NCBI RefSeq assembly: GCF_964204645.1
Contig: NC_134029.1
Location: 11,896,850-11,960,849, forward strand
Direction: 5' to 3'
DNA: 64,000 bases
DNA from: Tubulanus polymorphus
Lineage: Eukaryota > Nemertea > Palaeonemertea > Tubulaniformes > Tubulanidae
Position 1 is the first letter of the stretch. Each line of letters opens with the position of its first letter. The notes under the pieces were generated by a model. The model did no database searches, was not told the DNA's origin, and saw only the letters and a program-made list of their open reading frames with translations. Both the position numbers and the translations under genes were made by a program. Positions 41,801 through 56,800 of this stretch are shown piece after piece.

Positions 41801-44800
41801 TGGGTTTTGTGACATTTTCTGAAGGAAATATGAAACTGAATCATTCCACATCACAGGGTCTAAATGAGCTACATTTTTGAACAAAGAATCTTTTGCTTAT
41901 GCACTTCATTATCATTCAATCTATTGCAACATTCACTCGAGGATTTCAGTATGGTGCTAAGTGTTCATATGAGCCCGATTATAAAAGCGTTTTTGACCCA
42001 TCGGTAAAATTATTGCATGTGATTGCAACTAGTTTCATTCAGGTTGATACTGTCTATGCTTTGCAAATACGGATAGTGATTCCACACTGAACGTCCGCCC
42101 CAGGTATGGCACTATCATGGCCACATATTTTCTGATGTGATTTAAGTTGCCATTGATATATGCCACTTGCCACTGAAATATGTTTTAAGGGTTTATTTGG
42201 GGCGACATTATGGTTTTCAAACAATCCATTTCGCCAGTACAATAATCACTGAGTTGAAATATCTTGTTACCAATGTTGATACTGTAGATAAGCTTGCTTG
42301 AATAATTGAATGATTTACATATCATGGATCGGTCACGGGTCGGTACCCGTAATCCTAGAGGTTCAGTACCAAAAGATAATGATGTATGTAGATAGCAATA
42401 CAAAGATATTTGCAGCATTTGTTCATTATTTGGTGATAGTTGTGAGTTGGATTGTGTGAAATGCATGTTTCTGATGGATATTGGCATTGAAAAGACTTTA
42501 GAAATGAGAGTGACTTCGTTGTGAACGAAAGAAGTTATACAAGTGTGGGTGAAGCTATTTTGAGCAGTCCATATTATATTTTTAAAGCTTAATATGTGAG
42601 TTGTGTCACATCAATTCATTTGAATTTTATTCAAGCAGTCCATATTATATTTTTAAAGCTTAATATGTGAGTTGTGTCACATCAATTCATTTGAATTTTA
42701 TTCAATTTCTGAATGGAAATGTGCAGCACGTTTAAATGACACTGAAATCATTGTTAACGTCATAGTTCATAGATGTTATTTAAAGAAATTCATTGCTGTC
42801 TTCCTTAGCCGGAAATTTGATTTATAGAACTTAATGCATTGCATCAATTGTATAGTGCAACTAAAAAAACTTAATTAGGAATCAGAATTTAAAAAAAAGA
42901 CAATTCCATTAGATACATTTGATATCCTGTAAAGATTAAATAACACAAGCACACCGAGTTCACTGACAGTCTACACCGCAATTCAATATCCTGTGCAGGC
43001 TTCATTAAACACACAAAACAACAGCCTTCGGTTAAATTGGCTTCTAAAGTTTCCATCGAAATTAATTTCATCGCAATTAGTATTGTGGTGCCGCAGTAGT
43101 AGTTTGAGTCGAGGCACTGTTTTGCGCATTCGGGATCTAAATTGCAAATTGATCCAACAGTATCAGGCATCACTCTATAACCAGGTGTAATTTGACATTT
43201 CGATCCGACTTGAGTTATTGAATTGTGGTGTACGTTTTTCGATGCCTTTGAATTGAATCACAACTACCGTGTATGTCGATTGACTTTGAGTTTCTTAATG
43301 GTTTTCCTTAATTAACTGTGACTACGGAGTTGAAAAATCAAAGCACGACAATATCAAACCAGCTTTAGGCAGCTTGATTAGAAATTTCAAATTAAGCATT
43401 GACACAATATCAAATCAGCAACTGGCATGTATGATTACATGATCACTTGAAGGGCTCCATAATCCAAATTTATCATTGTAATTGTCAATCATGTTTTGTC
43501 TTGACTAATACAGTGACTCACACCTTTTTGGAATTAGCTTTGGTTTTGGCTCTCTTGTTTAGGAGAGATAATTTTCTGTCATACTCTGTCTATATTGACT
43601 TTCGTACCTAGCGTACTAGCTCAATTGCCACAGTTGAAGTCAGTTCATCATTCTTTCATAAGAATTGAATTATTTTCCCCGGGGTTTTGTTGATCTCTTT
43701 TTGATACTTACTAACATCAGTATACGTTTGTCTGGAATCATAAGCTGAATTCCAACAGATATGATAAAACAATTCAACAATCCATAAGTTAAATTTAAAC
43801 CTGTCGTAAGACCTAATGATAGGATTTTAAAGCCAATTCATACCTTTTGCATTTTCTTCACAGACAGTCCAGATTGCAAATGATGGTATTTCATTTTGAA
43901 ATAATGTCAAAGGCGTATTCTATTTGAATAATAATGTCAAAGTTCGATGAGCACAACAATGGACACTACTATTCATCTATCTTATAAAGCCGGTTGACAT
44001 TGACAGCAGCAACACATGTTTAATCCTGTTGATGTAGAGGAATTGTAATAAGCTATCAGCGTTCATTAGTTGAATGTATGAGACTGGGAATCAGAAGAAT
44101 CGAGTCGGCTCAGCATCAGTGTCTCTGTGATCACATCAATGTTGTGCTGATGAGGCTTCATTAAATACAGCCTCGTTTATCTCGTCTTAGTGAATGTTGC
44201 TTGTGCAGCTACAGCTACTTATTACATTATCTCAAAATTAAACTGACGTCTCATCTTTGACTTATCATCATTCCACAGGCTCCGAAAATCCATTCCCTTT
44301 GCTTTAATAACACAACTTCTATTCTCATTTCATGTAGTGTTAGTGCTAGGAGACATTAAAAGTTTCTTCAAATCAAGGCATTAAAGTATCAGTGTTAGTG
44401 TCCTATTACAAATCAACATCAATCAGTATTTGCATAAAGAAGTTAACGACGCTCACTTCATTTGATCTTAGTTTGTTCTCAATTGGAATAAGAAGTTTAT
44501 TTGAATTTGATTTCATTAAACTCATGCGGCTTGGTTTCAAGTTGAATGTTGCTGAGTGAACTATTTCTTTCTGTCACAGAAATTAGCATGAATATAATGA
44601 TGGCTATAATTGGCACCAAACTGTGGCTGTTTCTGAAGTGAAGTCTTAGTAAGATGGATGTTCATTTAATTACAGGCAATTTATTCACGAGTCGCAAGAA
44701 TATGTAAGAAAGATCTGGGTGGAGGTAATAGAATTCTACAAATGGCTTTCACATCATTTTTGAAGGCACAAATTCATTGTTCTATTCCGGGTGACCTTCC

Positions 44801-47800
44801 GTTTTACTTCAATGAAATACGTAAGTAGATCCGATGTAATTCCTTGTATTCAAACACCCTGATGGTTTTGCTCTTAAAGAACCTACCTTTTTGAATCAAA
44901 TTATTCGTTTAAGTGAAAATGACATTTTTAGATTTTGCATAGTGTGCCATGTTATATGTAGCCGGTCCTCGAGAATTATGATTTGAACTTAAGAGATTGT
45001 TATGACTCTTATTTGATTGATTTTGGATAAGATTTAGCAGGATTTATTGTATGCATAATTCATATGCATTTTATAGCTCTTCTAGCTTTTGATCTAAAGT
45101 TATGTCCCAGTGAGGCAATTTAACAATCGACTACCTTCTTGGTTTTTCCATTTGCATGAAAATTTAACGCCACTGCTACCAGATTTGAAACGTAGCCTCT
45201 GCACTTGTTATTATGTGAAACCTAGCAACTGATATATCATCAAGTCTAATTACTTTATCGATATAATGCAGAAGTCGACAAATTGGCGCATCCGTATCTG
45301 TAATGTGTTTGTCGTCAATAGTTCTATGAAATGTTTCCGATGAATTATCGACATAAGATATTTATCGTATTTCTTGTACATCGAGATTGAGTTAATGACC
45401 GAACAACATGAGTAATTGGTATTTTCAATGAAGCTTGTTTCATTGAATAAGAAATTATGAAAGATTTCTATCAGGCCTATCAATAAGAAAGTATGAAACA
45501 TGTCAATTAGGCCTACTGCTGCATATCACGATTGTAAGCCACTGCTTTTTATGCATCAACGTTCTTAAATATTAAAATCTTGGAAATCACAAAAATTGTT
45601 ACTCAGCTTAATGAGTATAATTATACCCGGTATCAAATGAACATAGAGCTGGCAAGATCAGTAATTATAGCATGTTTTGGAGAATTTAGAAATTCAGAAT
45701 AAGGCGAAGTTTTAACCCTTCTTATGCAGGGGCAGATACAGGGTGTCGTACCTGCAGCATGTGCGACCACTTAAATTTTTCAAGTGCCCTTTTCAATATC
45801 TCGTAAAAAACCGTCCGGGCCGCAAACAATCTACTGTGCGGACCGATGTTCGATGTGAATTCCCTGCGATTGTGTTGGCATAAAACATGGCATCTCTGCG
45901 CTTGCCGGCTTTTGGAAATATGCTGAAGATTTATTTCTTCAATCCTAATGGGCAAGTCATAATTACCAAAGATTTAGAAAAGGGCACCAAATTAGTCTTA
46001 AGAAATCCGGTTAAGGGCAGAATTTCTTTCCAAAAATTCTCAAGAGGTCACATTCTTATTACATAAGTGCTCTAAAATGGAACACAACTGTATATGATCT
46101 CAGATTAAGATTTGTCTCGGCATTGGAATTTTTTCTAATCATGGAAATTGATTTTCCTCATATATTTTGTTATCTAAACTTGAAATAAGTTTCATGTGTT
46201 AATTAATACTTGAAAAGCATCTCTATCACCATTCTCTATCACCAATGCTTGCCTTAATATTTTTCATATCATCTCATCAAGTCAGGTGTGGATTTAGAGG
46301 GAGGTCCAAGGGGGGTCATAAATTTGAAGGTCCCTCAAAAGAAATCCTAAATGACATTTTTTCCAATTAAGGTGAATAAAAAACTAACAGAAAGCTGGTG
46401 TTTTCTCATGCAAAATGATGAATATACAACGGTATTGTGAATGTGGTTGTGGTATTGTGTATTGGTATTGTGATTAAATTAATGGATTTCATATTCAACT
46501 TCTAAAATCTCACCAAATTCTTCTCAAAATTTCAAAACATTTCTATTGTCGAGTACCCCCTCACAGTGGTTGACAATAAGGGCTATGCTGTTATGCGTCT
46601 TGCATCGTCATTACAGTACCATTTCATATGGTTTCTTTTTATTTCCCTGGACCCCGCCCCTACAAAAGTCTTAGATCCGCCCCTGCAAGTATTGAAATTA
46701 CGTGAGATACAAAGGTTCAGTATCATAGTAATCATTGGTTGTTACTTTTGTTTTCACATATATTTTACCCAACATGCATCAGTTTCTTAACCGCAGGTCT
46801 ATGAAATCTTCTCTTCAGGCAGCTTCAGTGTCTAAATTGCCACATCAGCAGGACTCAGTAGACTATTATGTGAGGCTAATACGTATACATTATCTATTTT
46901 AAGTCAACACTTTTATCTTGAAATTAAGCGGCCAGCATAAGAAAAACATTGGTGAATTTTCAGTGTGATTATTCGTAATTTCAATGTCTTAGATGCTCTG
47001 AGAGGGCTTCAAATTAAAAAGAAATTTCCCTTGCTTTGTTGTTGTAAAAGGAATTCGGAAAGGTGCCCTATTGAATGAGTGCTACCACTTAAATTTGGGT
47101 CTGGATCTGCCTCTGTTTTGTGATGCAGGCAAGCATATACCGTACATAACTGTTTCCTAGATAAGTGCATTATAATGTGAATAAATGAGAGTATCTTTCA
47201 TACAATGCATGAAATGATGATATTTTCAACAATGTATAATTTCCCTTGAATCAGTTGTAGGTCACGATATCCGTGATGAAAAGATGAGAGTAAAATCCCA
47301 TGATAAATGAAATGATAGCTAAAAAGTTTATTCAAAATATATATTAGAAATATTTCAGGTGGTTGCTACCACTCTTCATCAGTCTAAAATCACAACCAAT
47401 TCATTTATTGTGGGATTTTACTATTAATTTCCCTTTCCCTTGATTATTCTCTATAGCCAAGACATTCTGTCATTGACTCTTTCGTATCAGGCTAAAATGT
47501 TTATATGGTTAATTTTTTTCAGAGGCTACCTCCGGAATGGGCAAAGGTAGCATCGGCGGCATTGAACACACCAGTACTCAAGATATGATCTATGGTGTAT
47601 TCACTACTCCGGAGTAAGTTATGTTATTGGGCCCATGCATGCATTCATTATCACAGAATTCATCCTCTGGGACATGAATCATAAAGTGTCTGGGAAATAT
47701 TTCTCTGAATCAACAATTTTCTCGCACATTTATAAATTTTTTTAAAGTTCTTTTGGCATTTCTCTTTTTAGTAACAGCATTACAGGATCAGCCGTATGTG

Positions 47801-50800
47801 CTTATCGCATGTCAGACATCATCAGAGTATTCAGGGGAACTTTTAAAGAGCAACAGACGGCAGATAGTCTTTGGAAACCTGTGGATACACGGCGGATACC
47901 GAATCCACACCCGGAACAAGTAACTACTTAATTTGGCATTCATTCCTCCATAAGTCTTGAAACGTCAAATGTGACAGTCCATTCAATGGCACTATTTCTT
48001 TAAATATACGTATGTTTATAATGTATGTCTACATGTAAATGATAACTTTTACTGATGCATATTTATCAAAGATACAAGTTAATGTGTGGGATCAAGGTTA
48101 TCGGTTATATGTATTTCAGCTTAATGCGTAGTTCAACTAAGATCTTTGAAAGATACTGGTCAGTTAATTTTTTTATGACCATTTTTGTAGGTGGTTAAAA
48201 TCATTCATGTAATAAGACAATTGTCACTTCAATTGTCTCAAAAATTATTGAGGTGCTGAAGGGACATGCCAGTTGCCAATTGCCAGTTGCCAGTTCGGTT
48301 CAAGTCCAATATGTCGTGGAATTCAGTCCATATAGTGTGGAATAGTGCCCTGCTGAAAATAACATTATTAAAAAAGGGGTAATTCGGCTACGCACATTGA
48401 GTTTTCCTACCGACCAACCGAGATACACATAGTCCCTCGATCCATCCGTGGGTTAATCCACGCAGACACCCACCCCCTCGAACCAGCCACTTTATTTAAA
48501 GGAAATCTATGCATTACCCAGCCCCTCAACCCCAGCCACTTCATATAAAGTAAATCTATGCAAATACCCGATCTCTCGATTCCAGCCACTTTATATAAGG
48601 TAAATTTGCTAATGCCCGCCCCTCGATTCCAGCCACTTTTTATAAGGGGAATCTAGATGAATACCCAGCACATCAATCCCAGCCACTTTATAAAAGTCGA
48701 TCTACGATAATACCCAGCTCCTGGATCTCAGCCATTTTATATAAGGGTAATCAGCGCACACAACCATTTTATGTGAGGGTAATCCATGCAAAACCCAGTC
48801 CCTCGATCCAAGTCATTGTGTATAGTAGTTATTTGTAACCCGTCAATTAGAAATCCATGGATATATTCAAGGTACTTTGAATTATTGGGAACTATCTGGT
48901 TCCGTTTTTGAATACAATGTGCTAAAAACATCATATAGAGAGGGCCGCTCACATCATAAATCTACCAATTTCATTTCAAAATATTTTGTCCGTCATTTGC
49001 CGTGCTGAAGGTTTGGTTTGCGTTTGAAACTACTTGAATTTGAAAATGTGTGACATGGTACTAATAATGCAAACTATTGGTCAAAATTTGTACTATGTAT
49101 ATTCGGTCTCTGATTGGCTGGAGTTCCTGCGTTCAGTTCTATTGCGTTGCATATAATCAGCTTATTATGTTTGTTGCGATCGAAAGTAACTGTCCACCTA
49201 CCCTAGGCTGGAGTAGAACATGGCCAACCAGTCGGATACGGCTTGTGACAAGTTGGTAGGGGCAAGGTGGCTTATGCAGGGATGAAAATCTTCCGGGGAA
49301 ACGTGTATTTCCGTGGTTGGAGGTCCACGTTTTTATCATTCTTGAGATTGATATAGATCTGTGGAGAAAATGAGGAGGGGGGGTTTAGGGTTATAAGTTT
49401 AGTACACTTTAAGAACGGACTGTAAAAGCGTCTTATAAAACCGGTGCTACAATCTGTGAAATCTTTTTTACAACGTCAATCTTGGCATATAAGTTGATGT
49501 CAAATCTGGTGTTTAAAATGATCCACAAGACTGAATACTCAGCCACCCTCTGATAGGTGATATCATAATCCTTTTATTTTGAAAATGTTTTTCATATTGT
49601 GAAAAATATTTCATTTTTCCTTTCTACCTATACCCTAGCAAATTTTGGACATAAACCATAAACAAAGGAAAAGTAGAATGTAAGATAGAACTGGCAAACA
49701 ATTTTCAAGGTAAACCACTTTGCCCATGGGCAATTTATTCCACTATGAACTGGCTATTGGTAACTAGCAACTGGCACGTCCCTTCAGCACTTCCATTGTG
49801 CACAAAAAACGTTGTTTTAGTGTTCAAACAAGCATCTTATAGGAGTGGATCAGAGGATATCAAAATTACAGCATTTGGTGCCACCCTTTTTGTAGTGGGG
49901 GCTTGACAACAGCTTAATATTTCATCATGGAATGGTTGTTTGTGTTTTTCTTTCGTATTTTCTTATTCTATCGTTATGTATATTTTTCTGTAATGCCACC
50001 CATGTTTGGCTTTTCTAGTGCGTAAATGATACAACAAAAATCATGGACCAAACACTTATATTCATGAAGACACACGTTCTGATGTATGATGCAGTCCCGG
50101 CCTATGGTGCTCAACCAATTTTAGTTCAGTCAAGCAATCAGTAAGTTAATTGAGCATTCCTTTCTGACCTGGTATTAGATACCTGCATCATGATTTCTCA
50201 ATATAATCATCATGACTCCTGGAATTCACTTCTTATGCCAGGATCTGTATTCAGGAATAAAAATCTTATACAAAAACGTGATTTCCTCCCTTGAAGGTAA
50301 ATCTTAATCATTTTTGAGATGTTAATCCGTTGAGAAAATTAGGGGGAAGGTGAGTGTTGTGGTTTTAGTGTTGGGGAAAAGTTGAAATCATAGCACACTT
50401 TTAATAACTGACCATAATAGTTTGTTATGAAACCAGTGCAACTACAAGTTAAACGATGTTGAAAAACCATACAAGTACATACTGGGCACTGGGTTATATA
50501 CACTGAATAAACATTCAGCATATAGTGTCCGTGTATAAGATCATTGACGGCGGGTTTACCTACACCTGGAAAGAAAGACATCTAGATTTTCCAATAAAAG
50601 AGAAGGTTCAATTCTCGTGAGAATTGATGGAGAGGAGAGCTCATGGAATTTCTTTCGGAAGGCGATACCGAACCATACAAGCATCCTGAAGCATTCTGTC
50701 TCAAATCGATTTTATATCTTCACTAATTTAGATTGTTTAATTATTATTGAATTCATTTCGGAGTTTATCCTTTTGTTAAACGGATTCCGATATCCAGGTA

Positions 50801-53800
50801 TGAAATGGGCCTATGCTAATTTACTTAACTGATTTTTGGAATTTCTATTTTACATGTTGATACAATCCTGTCAAGCATTTGCCATCGTAACATTACTGAA
50901 CTATTTTAGTAATTCACCTAAATGAAGATTTAACATAATGAGGACAGTAGTTAACCGTAGTTAACTGACATGAATCTACACTTGAGGTGTCTGCTACAGA
51001 GACTGCGTGTACGCACACGCTGAGTTCAGTTCATTCTGTTTCTGTTATGTATTATGGGTTCACATAAATACAGCAGTACATGACTGGACTTAAAATCTTG
51101 ATAAGTGACCCCACAATTGATGATGTTTTACTGGATTTATTTTTCTAACAATTCAAGGTTTTAACTAAACCTCATCTCCATAGAATTGAAAATGAAAATA
51201 AATGTATCTGCAAAGCATGCGATGATGATGATGGGTTTTCTGCCCTGTTGGTTTAAATGTACTATGAATTATAGATTTAATCGCAATTAGTCACATCAGT
51301 TCATGACATATGGTTATTTTTAAGGAATGCTACCTAGGAGGCCACACATGTATGTGCATCCATATCGGTCATTATGTACTAAGTATTGATGTATCAAGTT
51401 GTCACTAATCTGCCAGACGAGTGGATTTTTTTTCTTGAAAGCAAAGTGGGAGCGAGGATTTTCTTAATGAAAAATACATTTAACCAGTTATGCCTGTATG
51501 ACGTATATCTACACAAACTGCACTCGGATATTGTTACTCTCAATTGATTTTCTGTTCTATGCAGGGAATACCCTGTTCTAATAAGCGCTTAGAGACATTT
51601 CTTCATCCACTACTAGCCAATTATAAAAGAAATATGCCTTCAATGAAATGGACCTTATGGTCCCTTGTTTTGAGGTGCGGTTGACCTTTAAGTTATTACT
51701 GGTTATGTATCGAATGTGGAACTGGGCCTTGGTATATAGCAGACTTTTTTATGCAGATAATAACGAAGCTCAATTTCTTTTAGATCCAGATACACATCAG
51801 TAGCTATTGATTGGCAAGTTCGCGCTGTAAATGGAAAATATTATGATATGTTATTCGTAGGGACAGGTATGTTTCTTATTGTCCATTTGACTAAAAAAGA
51901 AAACATGTGTACATGTGTCATAACCAGAATTCAACACATTAGAATTCACTTCTTGATTTCTACATGCAGTCTTGTAAACATGTATCCTTTTCATTTTGAT
52001 CGTGGATGTCATTAGCATAGTGTAAATCATTTCGTGAAAAAATGCATCATCACCTTTTCTAATGCTTTATAGACAACGGTCGTGTGGTAAAAGCTTTCAA
52101 CAAAGCAATTGGAGACAAAATTGAAACTGTTGTTATTGAAGAAATTCAAGTATTTCATGAATCAGCACCAGTTTTAAAAGTGGAAATATATCGAAATTTA
52201 TTCCGAGGGGAAGAGAAGTTGATTGTTGTATCAGCGGATGAAATTAAATCTGTTCCGTTACATCGATGTCATTTGCGCAAATATTCTTGCAGGTTTGTAC
52301 TATTAATTTAATGTTCTGCATTTTGAGTTGTTCAACATAGAATAGAGAGGCTTTGTTGGACTAAGTACAGTAGACTTCTCCACGAGGCAAGTGACTTCCG
52401 GGCGGTTGGAATATGGATGAATTGTCATCACATGAATTGGAGAAAATACATGTATTTCCCCTAAGCACATCTGCTGCCCAAAAACTTGCCTGTTCAGATT
52501 CGAGAGTTGTTCGCTGAAATCAGCACTTTCTTCACATATTTGAGGTTTTCAAGAGAAATTCTGAAGATGCTTCAATCAATGGGATACTGGCACCCATTAG
52601 ATGGCGCAACAAACGCTAGGTTATTCTTGGTGAAAATCAGTTCCTTTGCAATGAAATTTGAACCAAATTTTTGGCTGCTAAATCCAAAAATTATCTAATA
52701 AGTCATTGATTATATAGATGATTCCCTTTGTCACTTGTATGGCATTAGCATACTTTATGGGAACCCTATATTTGTACAACAGGACATACAGGACCAGTGG
52801 TCAGTTTGGAAATGAATTACTTAAATGTTGATATGATTTTCTAGGGCGTGTGTTGGTCTTCAGGATCCATATTGTGCATGGGATGATAGCAACTGTATTA
52901 ATTCAAATCATGGGTGAGATATTAAACTTCGCTTTATCATACCAACAGTATTTGTTGTACATTTAGTTGACTTTTGAATAACGCATAATTTCATTTGTTC
53001 AGGTTACAAAGTTTAGAGTCGGGGCACCATGAACTATGTCCAGACAATAATGCTATTACAGATGTCTTGACTGATGAAAACAATAATATATTTTGTAAGT
53101 ATTTGGTTGCTGGCAAGTAATTTGATATTCTATCTTCCTCCAAATCTTTTAATTAATAATAATAATTGATAGTAGACTGGCAAAATGACTTTCGCTTCTC
53201 AGTAATTTAGAACACTTTCATATTTATGTTCAATTATGATGTATTGTAGTATCTTCTGGCAACAGTCAATGTTTAACTATCAATAGAATTAATGAGCTTA
53301 ATGTTATATGAATCAAAAATTCTAGGGTGCAGCCTTGGTCAAAATTCTAGTGTGCATCACAATACAAATTTATTATTTGGTTAACATAAAGATATGTCAG
53401 GGCATTTTCAACAAATGATTTTAACCCTCTTGTTACAAGATTGATTTTCAAAAATGTACCTCATAAACCTGGATTAATTACTAGTAATATCAGTATGAAT
53501 ACAATTTTCCAAATGGCCACAGCTCCATAGATATAAGAGATATAGCTTTTTTGTAAGTGAATGTATAAGAAATTATGATAACCTGATGTAAACATTTCAG
53601 TTGTGATGGGCCCACTCGGGGATGATTATTGATTTCTGACTCGCTTTCACTTCATGGTTTGAACTTCAAATCAGCATTTACATTATTATGACTGCATCAC
53701 TTCTAAGCATTCTTCTTCCAAAATTCTTTGAATTGCAACTTACAGTCGATCCCGCTTTATTCGGAGCCAATGTTTGCGTATTTCATAGATGTCTAGAAGT

Positions 53801-56800
53801 CCGGACTTTTCCAGTTAAAACCTTGACTAAAATGATCACATTTTTGCCTACTCCGTACTAGATTTTTTGCCCCATTCCTTAGATAATGCTGCTAACATAG
53901 TCAGTTTTTCTGAGTGGGAGTTAACTGTATTATGTACAGTTCAGTACTGAAGTAGTTATTACAGGGATGAGAATCCCCCGCGGATCCGCGGTTTCCCGCG
54001 GATTTCGGTATTGAAAAATATCAATTTTCCAAATAGTCCAAAGATGATGTAAAATTATAGGGGGGGGGGGGGGGTGTGATGATCTCATTCAATTGGTCTG
54101 GCGCGATCGGTAATCAGGTGAACTGTAAAGGCATTCAGTGCCTGTTTTACTTATCTTCGCGTAAAAGTATCGCATTTCAATGAATATTCATTGCATCACT
54201 GATTTTGTATCTACTACGATGAGTGTGTATGTATTTTATCGATCGGTTGCAGACACGCGCGTGCGGCAACAGTAGTAATGTATATAGGCCTACTTACTGT
54301 TGCCACACGTGTGTGGCGAACGCCATCAGATATTATATACTGCTGGGTGATGATTTTTAGTGAGTGTTCATCGGCGGGTTTAAATGCAATAATTCAGGAC
54401 TCGACCCGTAATGCATGAGATGCTGAATGTCATCGAGTGAGGTTGTTCCACATTGGAACTAGCCATTACCTTCCAAATTATGATAGTCATTCATGGGTTC
54501 AAGATCGCTCTAAGTGCTCGGAAAACGCTTTTAATTTCTAAAATTTTCTATGCCGTCAGCTGGTTCGCGTGTGCAACTCAACAAAAGATAAACCCGCGGA
54601 TTTAGGTCGGCGTCCTCAACTCTGTTATTAACTCTTTGCCTGCCAGGCCTATTTTTCAGGTTATGCTGCGCTTTGCCAGGATTTCCGTGTTATTCAGAGA
54701 TTCATAAAACAAAAACCAGAAGAGATATCTTTATCAAATTTGTTTTATTTTTTTCATCTGGTCTTGCTTTTCCATGTAAAATAAGCGGCATTTCTTCTAA
54801 GAGTGATAAAATCTGCAGCAATCACCAGTGCAGAGGGGGTATTTTGCAGAAAATATGCCCATTCATGCGTGTTCAGCCCCCATTTCAATAGATGCTGCAC
54901 TAACACACTGTATAGAACGACTGATGATAGTTTGTTTTAGTAGTAAAGGGCATTAAATTAACTGGTGTTGTGTGATGAATTTGCCATCTATCGTTAAAGT
55001 TAAGACACAAGTCAACCGTACCAGTACAGTTTTGGCAAGCAAGTGATGGGAGATATCGAACGTACCAGTACGTTTTTGGCAGGCAATGAGTTAAGCGTGG
55101 AATATGATTCTGCACCGAAAAACCCATGGAAAGAACACATAGAAAGATTCTTTCTAGTAAGAAAATTGTTACAGATTTTTATTCAACTGAGAATACTGAA
55201 GAAATTTGATAAGTTATGATAAACTAAACCGATCTTTATGGCAAATTGCATCGCTTTCTTAATCTTTCAGAATTAAACTTGTCAACTCAATGATACTCAC
55301 AATATGTACAGAGTTGCCACTTCTCCGGATTTCTCCGGAATTCCGGATTTAAAAAAAATCCAATTTCATTTCCGGATTTTCGGGAGAAGTCAAATAACCA
55401 CAAAAGAAAACATCGCGAAAATAATAAAATCAATTCGGGATTCGTCCCTAAACATCAAAACGTAACGGCTCCATAGAGGGTTCGAAAAAGCCGTATTTTG
55501 CTGCCACGTAGTGGCAACAACCCCGCAGTACACGATTAAACCAAGATAACGCGACGATCGAAATCGACTGACGCTTCGTTTGTTTTTGGCTCTGGTTTAT
55601 ATATGAGGTGTATTTGACGGAACCAATTGCTATTTGAAAAAATGATCTATAGGCGGTAATGCAAGTGCGGCCTATAACGCGTATTGCGCCAGAACGCATC
55701 TCCTGGCGTTCTAATTTCAAAAATTTTTTTGGGGGAGGGCCCCCAGACCCCCCCCCACTTGTTTTCCGGATTTTTAGCTTCACATAAGTGGTAACTCTGT
55801 ATGTATGACCCTGCACAAGCGGCTATCTTCACTAAGATGGCGCACTAGTACAGTGTCAAGTTGTGAGACAAAAAGTTAGTTCTACTTAAATTACCCTAAT
55901 ACAGATTTTTGGAAATACTGATAAACTTAGACATGTGTTGAGCAAAAGATGAAATCGAGGTTGGCCGCTCTGCTTGTGCGAGATCGGTAGCAAGAAGGTT
56001 AAAAAAATGTTGAGGGAAAGCCCGAAATATGATGTGCTTTATTAGCCTAAGTTGACAATTAATTAACTTAAAATCAATTAGTACCAGTATAACAATATTT
56101 TACTCATTTTAGAGTTAAAAGCTTTAACATTTTTTATTTTGAATTGTTTTTCTCGGTGGAGGAAATTTTTCAAGATGACAATTGCTGATCTGGAAATTGA
56201 TAAGATTATAACGTAATAATTATAATGTTTAAAACACTATTGGAACATTAGTTATTGTCATGGTGTTAATGTTTTTATTCATACTTTGTGCTCAAAAAGC
56301 TTGTGAATTTTTCTTTTTGTTTGGTTCGTTTTTCGATGTTATTTCTTGATCTCTGCCTCCCCAGCTTCGACTACGACACGAGGACCATGTGAAGAATGCA
56401 GGCCATGCTCATGTGAAAAACCAGACAAAGACACTGAAGCTATTGATAACAAAATTGATACGTTCCCCGCTGGTTAGTGTAATATAATGTTCAAAATTGC
56501 TTCTTCATGATCTATGATCAGTTCACCGATAATTTTTCTTAAAAATCAAAAATCATTTTGAATAAATTGTATAAAGTTCTTCCATATTCTATTTCTAACG
56601 ACCATGAAATGACTCCGTTGTTTCATTGGCAACTCACTTATGCAAATACCACTACTTCTAACAAATACTTTAGTCCAAAGTGAATGAATGTATCACAAAA
56701 TAGTTATGTTCTTCAAGAACTAGTAATGATATCTATATCCACACTTTGGTATCGATCTATTGAAAGTGAAACAAGTTCAGGGTCATCTCAAAACTTTGGA

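Larger units (their letters stand above)
48254..49790. mobile_element. Element with 44-bp TIRs holding a minisatellite and a Harbinger fragment
   Basis: Left 48,254-48,297 (GTGCTGAAGGGACATGCCAG...) and right 49,747-49,790 are inverted repeats with about seven differences. Between them are a degenerate minisatellite and a minus-strand Harbinger copy. It lies in intron 11. No transposase frame. Confidence 0.6.

Noticed and set aside
55448-55816. 122-codon minus-strand frame, the longest in the window
   Set aside because: It lies across a hAT-like MITE and runs through its homopolymer tracts; no domain is recognisable and its ends are set by chance stops.
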